This document shows positions 45,601-52,598 of a stretch of DNA of 64,000 bases, piece by piece (positions within the stretch are counted from its first letter, which is position 1; each line of letters opens with the position of its first letter). The stretch is from positions 62,001 to 126,000 of the forward strand of contig CAYSDM010000002.1 of the NCBI GenBank assembly GCA_964429855.1, written 5' to 3'. This DNA comes from CALLMM01 sp964429855. Its GTDB lineage: Bacteria > Armatimonadota > Chthonomonadetes > Chthonomonadales > CAJBBX01. The notes below the pieces were generated by a model. The model ran no database searches. It had not been told where the DNA came from and saw only the letters and a list, made by a program, of their open reading frames with translations. A program made the translations under genes and the position numbers.

Positions 45601-46756
45601 GGAAGTTAGCGGGAAAGGGATGCTCCTGATCCATCGGGTCTTTCCAGACCAGCTTCAGATAGACGCGCAGGGGACGATGAAGCCCCAGCCAGCCCACATC
45701 CTCGCAGGGAGAGCCGGTCGCGATCCGATGATAGAAACGGCAGGCGAAGGTGTCCTGCGTATCCTCAAATCGTCGTCGCGCGCCGGCTTCCCGGCGCGAA
45801 CGCCGCGGCTCGCCATCCGACCAGAACCGTTTTTTACAGTTCGTCACCCCGTCTTTTGCCAGGGGACAGGGCCAGATGCCCGCATCCACCTTTGTACCCG
45901 GTCGAAAGAGAAAGACCATCACCCGGCGATTGGGCGCGTTCTCCTGATTGCGTCTCTCGCGATTGGAGGACTGTGATAGCTCCTGCTCCTCCTGCTGGCT
46001 GAACAGCAGAAGCGGGTTGAACTCCCCGCACCCCTGAAAATCGCCTTTGCCGTTCGCATCGGCTCCCTGCGCCAGAAAGTGAGTCTTCTCCAGCTTGAAC
46101 TCCGGCGTGCAGAGAAAGTCCATATAGGCGAGAAAGAGCTTCTCGCGAGTCGCCTTGTCAGAGGCATTCTGCCGTTCGGCGTAGCCGTTGGCGGGAGAGA
46201 GGCTCTGATCCGTCTGAAATCGGCGGATGGCGTCGCGAGTCGCCTGATCCATTGCGCCTTCGGTGTTGCCGGGCGTATAGTTCAGCGCCGCCAGCATCTT
46301 CTGGATGGAGCGCGCGCCCCACTGATCGCCGGAACAAGCGCAGGCAACCTTCCCCGTCTGGCTGTAGAGGTCTTCCCACAGGTCGGCGCGGCGGGTCAGC
46401 AGCCCGTAAACCGATACCGACCTGCGCCCGCTCAACTGCTTGTTGTAGGCATCATCGCCGATCGGGTCCGCATGACCGAAAACCGACAGGGGAGGATAGA
46501 ACTCGCCGAGTTTATGCTGCTCGCGTAGATCGCGCAGAGTCGGCATCTCCTCCCTCACCTCTGGCAGTAAGAATGAGGAGTCGAAGTCAAAGCGAATGTC
46601 TTCGACGCGCCAGCAAGCCATCGGGATCAGCGCGGCGCGAATCGTGTTGTGATCGTTATTGAACTGTGGCGCAACCAGCGCGTCATCCCCCTGCAGGATC
46701 GGGTGCGTGACCGCCGCGCCGCCTTCCGTCACATTAAAAGAGGTTGGTTCAGACAT
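42602..46756 (-). CDS. Giant OmpA-like / peptidoglycan-binding / HExxH protein, candidate effector
   Basis: A 1384-aa protein without a signal peptide. About 50-125 is OmpA-C-like (VEDIRFDFDSSFLLPEV, FGHADPIGDD, LSGRRSVSVYGLL), a peptidoglycan-attachment fold. About 145-215 is a PG_binding_1-type domain (SIQKMLAALNYTPGNTEGAMD). A Gly/Ser-rich linker lies near 434-485 and a shorter one near 610-630. The C-terminal half has SAHETGHGGSLGDEY, with HExxH at 1084-1088 and a following GDEY that could supply a third ligand, so a zinc metallopeptidase is likely. Absence of an export signal, wall-binding domains and its position after the LysM and HEAT genes suggest cargo loaded into the injector. The target is unknown. 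Confidence 0.78.
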   Translation of the reverse strand: MSEPTSFNVTEGGAAVTHPILQGDDALVAPQFNNDHNTIRAALIPMACWRVEDIRFDFDSSFLLPEVREEMPTLRDLREQHKLGEFYPPLSVFGHADPIGDDAYNKQLSGRRSVSVYGLLTRRADLWEDLYSQTGKVACACSGDQWGARSIQKMLAALNYTPGNTEGAMDQATRDAIRRFQTDQSLSPANGYAERQNASDKATREKLFLAYMDFLCTPEFKLEKTHFLAQGADANGKGDFQGCGEFNPLLLFSQQEEQELSQSSNRERRNQENAPNRRVMVFLFRPGTKVDAGIWPCPLAKDGVTNCKKRFWSDGEPRRSRREAGARRRFEDTQDTFACRFYHRIATGSPCEDVGWLGLHRPLRVYLKLVWKDPMDQEHPFPANFPVTVRYITGETERVTVGENGLLAFNAVKTRRAFTLDFSSTNEVFLATPPAGSGGSGGGGSSSSSGSGGSGGSGSGSGGSSGSGGASGGTGDPGGSGGGASGVELFLLAPEVKSKIDQGYRVWSLPRQWSLAVSDWTASDASNFQNNFFINLDQPGTTVGTPAAPAQLTLNPHWHFMKFLYFDRKLKQKLSVPPVMVEGFRNIASSGGSPDTRSNWTTDPEACQCLPWVVQWLAPAAGGGGSPGGGSSGSGGAGGTTPPARPATPDDPRPNNQVLIRLRCVSPTFIEVQSDNSRRLVTVVQAPSGGGTPPHPGVRSVEDPGLNSGAGVTVNMSIPSADRLRFYDLPDIWKSRGYFVRMSNGSGGFTENVFADVAATPTSNSQPHLFSLDDMVLVHPNMDLFSWTPNTDRPAIFSNTFLNGPNPGDIGPYKPDNQGGRHFSYFSQLVKRLDTNVNYIADYPDWTRLVIVRGNLFDVFDKRTPDRGDTVCGARAAVRWIDSAGISAPGRNPDRPAVSRPSPFFSIQPFFEQQHDKWWTSSETDTRGIGRFDLVWLRCCDIDADGQTEVGVSLSYFRFFFNFDPGFKASNNKTAVGHHPPNRDQWVNEALKKIPGRWTGPDGVFNPGPAFIIPQDTSAHKIKSRVVWFAQNLPRAISHYEIGVFEATPPETWVRGYMGSDDGIGALDKTDNGPDSSGWFVSAHETGHGGSLGDEYVEKTASTDGSGASLPAPRMPGFDSFSPGSPYVFDDRAMMNGNYDQRARNLWHVAEWMRSLAGFPFEVEHNSRKYRIAAHHQAPAKSHVNFPLGSRRNIETGDHGKFDVFFYPLGLEDFSAAILPNRTPSGSASPFDGLLVVVVKMQFDFHIDNATTIHTNLQRWNARIHDELNYKFCYRGTFGGVSYNRALLLFSPRYWSNHYSNERPEDTDQHFKITTKASGAPEWDDTILGLFDAKHHLHFPLSQPAHVFSRFFRQMVGVNSAAFNVDSFLPIARLIFADGATQTI
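45297..45455 (-). repeat. Gly/Ser-rich linker-coding repeat
   Basis: Within the giant gene a stretch of about 50 codons encodes almost only Gly and Ser (GSGGSG-type). It separates the wall-binding N-terminus from the enzymatic half and is prone to length change. Confidence 0.8.
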
Positions 46757-46782
46757 GGCAAATCTATACCTCCTCTACGCGA

Positions 46783-47448
46783 TCAGCAGCCGTGCTTCTC
46801 TATCAACTTGCGCTGTGTGTCGGCGTTGCAGATTCCATTCACGGGCAGACTGTTGTCGCACTGAAACTCCTCCACCGCAGACTTAAAGCGCATCTCGTCC
46901 TCGGAACTGAGGCTTCCGGCGTTATAACCCAGGTTGTTCAGCCGCGCCACCTGCCCGGAGCGAATATCCGCCGGATCCAGGTGACCGATCCGGATGCCCA
47001 TCTCGGTCTGATAGGGAAGGTTCGGGTCTTTGACCAGCAGCGTTCCCTCATGGGGTCCGCGAATGGATATCTCCTGCTCAATGGAGCCGTCGCCGCCACT
47101 GGTCAGACGAAAGACCTGATTGCCCTGCGACTGCCCGCCCAGTTCCAGCACGCACTCCGCATTCGAAACGGGACGGCGGTTCACATCAATCAGAACGATC
47201 TTGATCTTCACGCGCCCCGACGGAACCTGAAAGTTATGCGTCGCGCCCGTCGCTTTCCCCGCCTCTTTCTGCTTCGTTTCAGGAATAACGATCAGATCGC
47301 CCGGCGCGAGAATATTGGGGTTCTTGCGCTTCTCCTTCAACGTCCGGTTGGCGGGATCGTTCCAGATAGTGTTATAGTCGGTAAAGCCATACTGCGCGGC
47401 GATCTTCTGCAGGTACTCCCCCTGCGCGACACGATGCGTCTTTGCCAT
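46783..47448 (-). CDS. LysM and peptidoglycan-binding-domain protein of injector
   Basis: A 221-aa protein starting at 47448. Residues 1-58 are LysM (THRVAQGEYLQKIAAQYGF, GDLIVIPE). About 70-150 is a beta-sandwich (VKIKIVLIDVNRRPVSNAECVLEL) like the module ending VgrG and Hcp2. About 165-221 is PG_binding_1-like (LNNLGYNAGSLSSEDEMRFKSAVEEFQ). No signal peptide. In contractile injectors a LysM protein links tube or spike to the baseplate (as gp53 or Afp7), so this is a good candidate for that part. It starts 4 nt after the HEAT gene. Confidence 0.8.
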   Translation of the reverse strand: MAKTHRVAQGEYLQKIAAQYGFTDYNTIWNDPANRTLKEKRKNPNILAPGDLIVIPETKQKEAGKATGATHNFQVPSGRVKIKIVLIDVNRRPVSNAECVLELGGQSQGNQVFRLTSGGDGSIEQEISIRGPHEGTLLVKDPNLPYQTEMGIRIGHLDPADIRSGQVARLNNLGYNAGSLSSEDEMRFKSAVEEFQCDNSLPVNGICNADTQRKLIEKHGC

Positions 47449-47452
47449 CGTC

Positions 47453-48439
47453 CTATTCCTCCTGCGGCTCCAGAGCGCGAAGACGCGCCAGCGCCGACTG
47501 GCGCACCATCGGAACCTCATCGTCCGCCAGCACAGGCAGAACCTCCCGCAGCGCGCCGGATTCGGGCGCATAACGCGCACAGAAGAGCCGCTTCTCCCAG
47601 AACACGCTTCGAATGTCATGGCGCAGCCAGGAGATGCGATCCTTCGGCAACCCCTCCAGAGTCTCCTCCCAGACGGTCGCCAGATCGCCCGTCGGTTCGC
47701 CAAGCAGCAGCGTCTCGCCGGAGCAGAGCATCTGCAGGGCGTGGTGCAGTCCTTCCCGACAGCGCGGAGCCACATCCCAGCCCAGCATACCGATCAGAAA
47801 TCCCGCCTCGCGCTTGCGATTAAGGTTTGCCAGGGCGCAGGCGGTCACATAGAGCGTTTCGGCGTCCTCATGCTCGTTTACCAGCACATCGTAGAGGGTG
47901 GGAGCCGCCTCCTGCTGCCCCAGCATCCCCAGAACGCGGATATACGTTGCCCGTTCACAGCGCAGATCAAGCCGGTCGCGGGTCTCAGCGTAGAGAAGGC
48001 GATCCTCCTCTGTCGGCTTCTCCTCTTCGATCACCCGGCAGAGCGCGTAGAGGGGCAGCGGTCGCTTCTCGCAGCGTTCCAGCATCCGGGCGCGCTGTGC
48101 GGAATAGCTCTCCAGCGGGACAGACTTCAGACGGGCATTGAACGCCATTTCCAACAGGGTCAGCACGGCGCGGTTCAGGGGATTTTCGGTCAGGAAAGGT
48201 TGGGAGCGAAGCAGGCTCCTGATACAGGCATCGGGCGTCTCTTCCCAGCCCGCAAAGAGAGGATCGTCCGCATAGGCGTAGTCCAGCAGCGTTTCGCGGG
48301 ACACCTCCGCCGAAGCATTCGCCCTGTCGCCAGAGCCGGATTTCAGGATTCCCGCATAGTCGCCCCGCTCTGAACGCCGCAGCGTCGCGAAGGCGTTCGC
48401 CTCATACAGACGCCAGAATTCACTCGCCGATAACTGCAT
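47453..48439 (-). CDS. HEAT-repeat protein of injector cluster
   Basis: A 328-aa all-helical protein. Repeats of about 30-40 residues are visible (YIRVLGMLGQQEAAPTLYDVL, YVTACALANLNRKREAGFLIGML, EVLPVLADDEVPMVRQSALARLRAL), the last being a clear HEAT unit. The start at 48439 (MQLSASEFW) follows AAGGAT; an ATG at 48457 is also possible. HEAT proteins are common beside T6SS VgrG genes and may act as effector chaperones or adaptors (inference). It follows a terminator after VgrG, so it may have reduced or separate transcription, and it is followed 4 nt later by the LysM gene. Confidence 0.75.
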   Translation of the reverse strand: MQLSASEFWRLYEANAFATLRRSERGDYAGILKSGSGDRANASAEVSRETLLDYAYADDPLFAGWEETPDACIRSLLRSQPFLTENPLNRAVLTLLEMAFNARLKSVPLESYSAQRARMLERCEKRPLPLYALCRVIEEEKPTEEDRLLYAETRDRLDLRCERATYIRVLGMLGQQEAAPTLYDVLVNEHEDAETLYVTACALANLNRKREAGFLIGMLGWDVAPRCREGLHHALQMLCSGETLLLGEPTGDLATVWEETLEGLPKDRISWLRHDIRSVFWEKRLFCARYAPESGALREVLPVLADDEVPMVRQSALARLRALEPQEE

Positions 48440-48480
48440 ATCCTTCACCCATCGCATCCGGATTTCGGATGCGATTTCCA

Positions 48481-48510
48481 ATAAACAGAGGCGCGAACTC
48501 TCGCGCCTCT
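48481..48510 (-). terminator. Hairpin between VgrG and HEAT genes
   Basis: A perfect 10-bp stem (AGAGGCGCGA / TCGCGCCTCT, 4-nt loop) is followed by TGTTTATTGG on the minus strand. The short T tail makes it a weak terminator that would let the downstream genes be made in smaller amounts. Confidence 0.55.
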
Positions 48511-48536
48511 CAGGAAACTGTAAACCGATCTCTTGC

Positions 48537-50531
48537 CTACGCCGGTCGCCACTCGTTGGCATCTATCTCCGGGAAGCAGACCTGCGCGGTTCCGGGTTCG
48601 ATGTCGTCCACGCGCGCGCGTCCGTCGGCATCCAGCCGCCCCTCCTGAATCGTGCCGTCGGGCAGCTTGATACGATAGCGCTCTCCCGGCATCGGATTGC
48701 CCTGATCGTCCTTTAGCGTGATTTCGATCCAGGTCTTCTTCTTCTTCGATTCCTGATCCTGGCTGGACTGCGTTTTCGCTGTTGTCTCGGCGGGCGTCGG
48801 AAGCGAGCGCTGCTTTTTGGGCTTGGTGCTCATCTTCTTCTCTTCATATTTCTGCACCTGAAGAGGCATCGCCGGCATCGGCACGCAGTTAATCATGACA
48901 TTGGGCGCGCCGTCAATGTTCACATTGCCGCCCGACGCCTTCACCTGCACCATCTGCCCTTCCAGATGCAGCTTCATGCCCGCTTTGACGGTGATATCGC
49001 CGCTGCACTCGATGTCTATGCGCGGCGGTCCCGCGCCCTTTTGAATATGAATGCGGTCCGCATCCGATTCGCCCGGCGTGATGTAGACCGTTGAATTGGA
49101 ACCGCTCATTTTGCTCTCAAAGAATATCTTGTCCTTGCACCGGATTCGCACCACCTCATCCGATCCGTCGGTCGTCAGGGTCACCTCATTACCGGAGGGC
49201 GTTCGCCAGCGTTTGGTATTTTTCGCGTTGAACATCGGATTGACCGACTTCTCGCGCACCGTCCCGATCACCACCGCATCGGAGTCCCAGTCGCCCAGAA
49301 AATGAACCAGCACCCGCTCCCCGACCTCCGGCAGCGAGTAGAAGCCGTTATACTCTCCCGCCTTGCCCTGACTGGGGCTTTTCCCGCCGCCATAGGGCGT
49401 CAGCGTGGGAATCCAGCATCGGTCGCTGGAGGACTGCGGATCGAGCGGCTCCCACTCGAACTTCACCTGAATGCGCCCCGATTGTTCCGGGTCGTTTTCG
49501 TTTTCGGTAACGTGCGCCCAGAGCGTGCGGGTAGGCCATTTCGGAACGCGGCGATACGGGGTGTAGGGCAGGGTATAGGGCTGAAGCTCAAACTCCTGCG
49601 AGACCGTCACTTCCTGCGGATGCCCGACGATGCGTACCCGGCGGATCAGGCAGTCCTGATTATCGAACTTCACCACCTGTCCAGAATCGTAGGGCAGTAC
49701 CGCACTCTCCAGCAGCAGACGATAGTGGGCGGTATCCACCTGCGAATTGACCTTGCTGACCCGTTCGCGTATGTCTTTGGCGTCGGGAATGGGGAAATAG
49801 TCGGCGGCTTTCGTTTTCAACTGCCCGTTAAACTGTCCCACCTGCCCGCGCGCCGTGCTGGTGGGGCCGCTGCCTCCGCTCTCGCGGTGCGGCAACGCCG
49901 CTAGTAGTCCGGTGAAGGTCACCTCCGACCACCCGTAGGTGATGCCGGGGAACTCGCCGTTGGAGTCCGCTCCGCGCGCCCCGAGCTTTACGTGTCCCGT
50001 CTTATCGTCAATGGACATCGGCAAGCCCCAGGCATGCAGCATTCGTCCCAGGTACTCAAAATCGGTTTCGCCGTACTGCACGCTCAGATCGAGATCAATC
50101 TGAAGATCACTGGCTTTCTCGATCTCCATCAACGGCTCGGTCGCCGTCACCTTCTGACAGATATCATGCAGCTTGCACGCCTGGAAGGCGCGATAGCGCG
50201 GGATCAGATCGGTGCGCTGACTGAAGGAGACGCACTCCAGTACCAGCAGAGACCCCTGCGGATCGCGCGTACCGGAGACCTGCTCCACATAGCCGTGAAA
50301 ACACTTAACGGTCTCGGTAAGATTGGACTCTTTCCACTCAACGTCAACGGTGCTGTTGAGCAGCTTCGCAGCGATATTGGCGGTCTGTCGGTCGCCATAT
50401 CGCTTCTGCTCATCCCAGCGGAGCGTAATGCGGGCGCGCGAGTGCTCATAGACGCGCCGATCTATTACGACCTCGGTCACCAGTTGCAGCCTGGAGAGTT
50501 CCGACATTCCGGCGACGACGATTTTGAACAT
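48537..50531 (-). CDS. vgrG: VgrG-type spike protein with C-terminal beta-domain
   Basis: A 664-aa protein. About 1-330 is the gp27/gpD-like hub (VTEVVIDRRVYEHSRARITLRW, YGETDFEYLGRMLHAWGLP). The gp5-like OB-fold follows (WAHVTENENDPEQSGRIQVKFEWE, RCWIPTLTPYGG, GEYNGFYSLPEVGERVLVHF), then beta-helix-like repeats (GNEVTLTTDGSDEVVRI, IECSGDITVKAGMKLHLEG). A charged linker with TKPKKQRSLPTPAETTAKTQ leads to a transthyretin-like domain from KTWIEITLKD to the end, nearly shared with Hcp2. It forms the puncturing trimer under PAAR, and the tail likely carries cargo. It follows three Hcp genes. Confidence 0.94.
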   Translation of the reverse strand: MFKIVVAGMSELSRLQLVTEVVIDRRVYEHSRARITLRWDEQKRYGDRQTANIAAKLLNSTVDVEWKESNLTETVKCFHGYVEQVSGTRDPQGSLLVLECVSFSQRTDLIPRYRAFQACKLHDICQKVTATEPLMEIEKASDLQIDLDLSVQYGETDFEYLGRMLHAWGLPMSIDDKTGHVKLGARGADSNGEFPGITYGWSEVTFTGLLAALPHRESGGSGPTSTARGQVGQFNGQLKTKAADYFPIPDAKDIRERVSKVNSQVDTAHYRLLLESAVLPYDSGQVVKFDNQDCLIRRVRIVGHPQEVTVSQEFELQPYTLPYTPYRRVPKWPTRTLWAHVTENENDPEQSGRIQVKFEWEPLDPQSSSDRCWIPTLTPYGGGKSPSQGKAGEYNGFYSLPEVGERVLVHFLGDWDSDAVVIGTVREKSVNPMFNAKNTKRWRTPSGNEVTLTTDGSDEVVRIRCKDKIFFESKMSGSNSTVYITPGESDADRIHIQKGAGPPRIDIECSGDITVKAGMKLHLEGQMVQVKASGGNVNIDGAPNVMINCVPMPAMPLQVQKYEEKKMSTKPKKQRSLPTPAETTAKTQSSQDQESKKKKTWIEITLKDDQGNPMPGERYRIKLPDGTIQEGRLDADGRARVDDIEPGTAQVCFPEIDANEWRPA

Positions 50532-50617
50532 AGCAGCAGCCTTCTAGAAAAAAGCTAACGGTGAGCGGGCATATCCCGCGCAATCATCCACCCGACAGCA
50601 GGGAGCCGCGACTGGCA

Positions 50618-51040
50618 TCAGGCAGACTCGGCGCTTCCTTTGGTCACTTCGAGAATGAGCGCCTTCTTGTAGTCCGTCTTGCCCAGATGTTGACCGCGAA
50701 GCACCAGTTCCACATAGTTGCCCTGATCGGTGTCGCTGCCGACTCCGTAGGGAAACTCCACCTCTTCATAGCGATGCACGTAGCAGTTCTTCATGGCCCA
50801 TTTCAGCTTTGTTCCGGCAGAGCGATCCTGAAGCTCCAGTTCCACCGTCTTATAGCGGTCTGCTCCGGGAGGAGCCAGCGCCCACTTCGCGATCATATCC
50901 TCATGCTCCAGCGGCAGCGTGACGATGAACTGAAGGAGAGGGGTTCCCCGCAGTCTTCCCCGCGAGTCCTCGCTGAGAATCTCTACGCGCGCGCTGTGCA
51001 CGCGATTGATGACCGTACCGCCAATCTTCAGGTTAGGCAT
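50618..51040 (-). CDS. Hcp/TssD-like tube protein 1
   Basis: A 140-aa protein; the start at 51040 has GAGGGAG upstream. It has the beta-barrel pattern of Hcp tube proteins (LKIGGTVINRVHSARVEIL, LQFIVTLPLEHEDMIAKWAL, YVHRYEEVEFPYG, YVELVLRGQ). The layout is closest to the Bacteroidetes-type TssD. Hexameric rings of such proteins stack into the inner tube expelled when the sheath contracts. It is the shortest of three paralogues and lies 11 nt after Hcp2. Confidence 0.82.
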   Translation of the reverse strand: MPNLKIGGTVINRVHSARVEILSEDSRGRLRGTPLLQFIVTLPLEHEDMIAKWALAPPGADRYKTVELELQDRSAGTKLKWAMKNCYVHRYEEVEFPYGVGSDTDQGNYVELVLRGQHLGKTDYKKALILEVTKGSAESA

Positions 51041-51051
51041 GGTCTCCCTCT

Positions 51052-51780
51052 TTAAACAGGCTTCCACTCATTGGCATCTACGTTGGGGAAACTGACGCGG
51101 CAGGAGCCGGGCTTAATGCCGTCCACACGCGCAACTCCGTCCGCATCCAGCTTTCCACGGCGCTTGGTGCCGTCCGGCAGTTCCAGGATATACTCTTCAT
51201 TGGGAACGGGATTACCCTTATTATCCTTCAGGACAATCTCGATCCAGGTCTTTGGCTCTTCATCCTTTTTCTGCTGCTGGACGGGCTGCTCCGCCTGCTG
51301 CTGTGGCGCAGCCTGCTGTTGCGGAGCCTGCGGAAGGGGAGCCTGCGCCGCCTCTCCCGCCGCCGGTTCAGGCGACCCGGCGGCGACTTCAAGAATCGCG
51401 CCGAGTTTGTAGTCCTCCATGCCGGTGCTCACCCCGCGAACCACCAGTTCAACAAAGTTGCCCTGAGAATCGCCATAGCCGGAATCCGGCGGGAACTCGA
51501 CCGCATGATAGCTATAGACAAATCCCTGCTTGATCGTCCAGGTATGTTTGATTTCGCCGGAACGTCCCAGGGTTTGCAGCTCCACCTTCTTATAGCGATC
51601 CGGTCCGAAGGGAGCCATCGCCCAGTTGGCGATCACATCGCTATGATCGAGCGGCAGCAGGAGGATAAACTGCATTCGGGGGACGCTGCACGGCTCCAGC
51701 GCATCTTCGCCGTGTTCGATCACCACCCGCGCCCCGTGAACGCGCTTGATTTCGTCTGAGCCGATTTTGAGTTTAGGCAT
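51052..51780 (-). CDS. Hcp/TssD-like tube protein 2 with extra C-terminal domain
   Basis: A 242-aa protein. Residues 1-135 are an Hcp-like domain (LKIGSDEIKRVHGARVVIE, YSYHAVEFPPDSGYGD, FVELVVRG). A Gln/Pro-rich linker (APQQQAAPQQQAEQPVQQQ) follows. The last 66 residues, from KTWIEIVLKD to DANEWKPV, match the VgrG tail at about 42 of 66 positions in my hand alignment. Extended Hcp proteins usually carry cargo or effector domains; this one looks like a docking domain rather than a toxin. It is the second of three tandem Hcp genes. Confidence 0.85.
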   Translation of the reverse strand: MPKLKIGSDEIKRVHGARVVIEHGEDALEPCSVPRMQFILLLPLDHSDVIANWAMAPFGPDRYKKVELQTLGRSGEIKHTWTIKQGFVYSYHAVEFPPDSGYGDSQGNFVELVVRGVSTGMEDYKLGAILEVAAGSPEPAAGEAAQAPLPQAPQQQAAPQQQAEQPVQQQKKDEEPKTWIEIVLKDNKGNPVPNEEYILELPDGTKRRGKLDADGVARVDGIKPGSCRVSFPNVDANEWKPV

Positions 51781-51896
51781 CTGTCTCTATCCAAAAAAAC
51801 TTGAAACGGCTCTTTGCTCGCTACGAGCAGATGCACGACTCCTTCGCCGGAAAGACAACGTTCAGACACAGGAGGTGCCAGTGAATGCTCTAATGT

Positions 51897-51940
51897 TGGC
51901 TGCGGGAACCATTCCCGCCAGGGAACGGCTCCCGCAGCCA
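51897..51940 (-). terminator. Long hairpin between Hcp genes 3 and 2
   Basis: An 11-bp perfect stem (TGGCTGCGGGA / TCCCGCAGCCA) closes a 22-nt interior that can itself pair. There is no clear T tail. It may partly terminate or protect the Hcp3 transcript, allowing Hcp3 to be made in excess. Confidence 0.4.
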
Positions 51941-51994
51941 GACGCCTGCCGTTACAGGCGGATATCATCCGAGCGTTACACGAATGGGATCGGA

Positions 51995-52423
51995 TTACTC
52001 GGTTCCCGGCTCCGGCTCGCCCGGGACCAATTTCAGGATGTTCTGTCCATCGTAGTCCAGGTTGTTGTGCAGAAGGGTTCCGCGCACAACGATCTCATAG
52101 TAGGTTCCCTGATCGGTTTCGCTGCCGGACTGGGGCGGGAACTCCACCTCCCGGAAGCTGTGCACATAGGCTTTGTGCAGTGTCCAGGTGTGGTTGGTCT
52201 TACGGGAGCGGTCGAGGGTCTGAAGCTCGACGGTCTTCCAGCGCTTGGGTCCATGCGGGGACAGCGCCCACTCACCGATCATCACGTCGTTGTCGGTCGG
52301 GATCTGAATCACAAACTGCATGATCGGGATCTGCATCGCTTCGCGCGCATCGCCGTGGGTGATCTGCACTTCCGCACTCAACACACGATTGAATTTCTTG
52401 CCTTGAACGGTCAGATGAGGCAT
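51995..52423 (-). CDS. Hcp/TssD-like tube protein 3
   Basis: A 142-aa protein with AAGGAG upstream. It begins MPHLTVQGKKFNRVLSAEVQ and keeps the family blocks: MQFVIQIPTDNDVMIGEWAL, YVHSFREVEFPPQSGSETDQ and YYEIVVRGTLL. It is the copy nearest the sheath-like gene, and the strongest ribosome site of the three suggests it is the main tube subunit (inference). It is separated from Hcp2 by a 214-nt gap with a long hairpin. Confidence 0.83.
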   Translation of the reverse strand: MPHLTVQGKKFNRVLSAEVQITHGDAREAMQIPIMQFVIQIPTDNDVMIGEWALSPHGPKRWKTVELQTLDRSRKTNHTWTLHKAYVHSFREVEFPPQSGSETDQGTYYEIVVRGTLLHNNLDYDGQNILKLVPGEPEPGTE

Positions 52424-52535
52424 CTTTTTCTCCTTCTCCTTACTGCCGCTTTCCGGAGCGGCTGGCTCTGTGAGAACGGGCTTTCCATTCGCGCAATTGC
52501 GCGCGGCGATCTGCCCAGAATGTCTTCCTACCAGA

Positions 52536-52579
52536 AGTTACCGGATGGCGCGCCGTAAATTACGGGCAGTCCGGTAACT
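52536..52579 (-). terminator. Hairpin after the sheath-like gene
   Basis: AGTTACCGGA and TCCGGTAACT (10 bp) enclose a second small stem around CCGTAAATTACGG. No T tail follows, so it may be a processing or stability element rather than a strict terminator. Confidence 0.35.
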
Positions 52580-52598
52580 TTCCGGAAGGTTATTTTTG

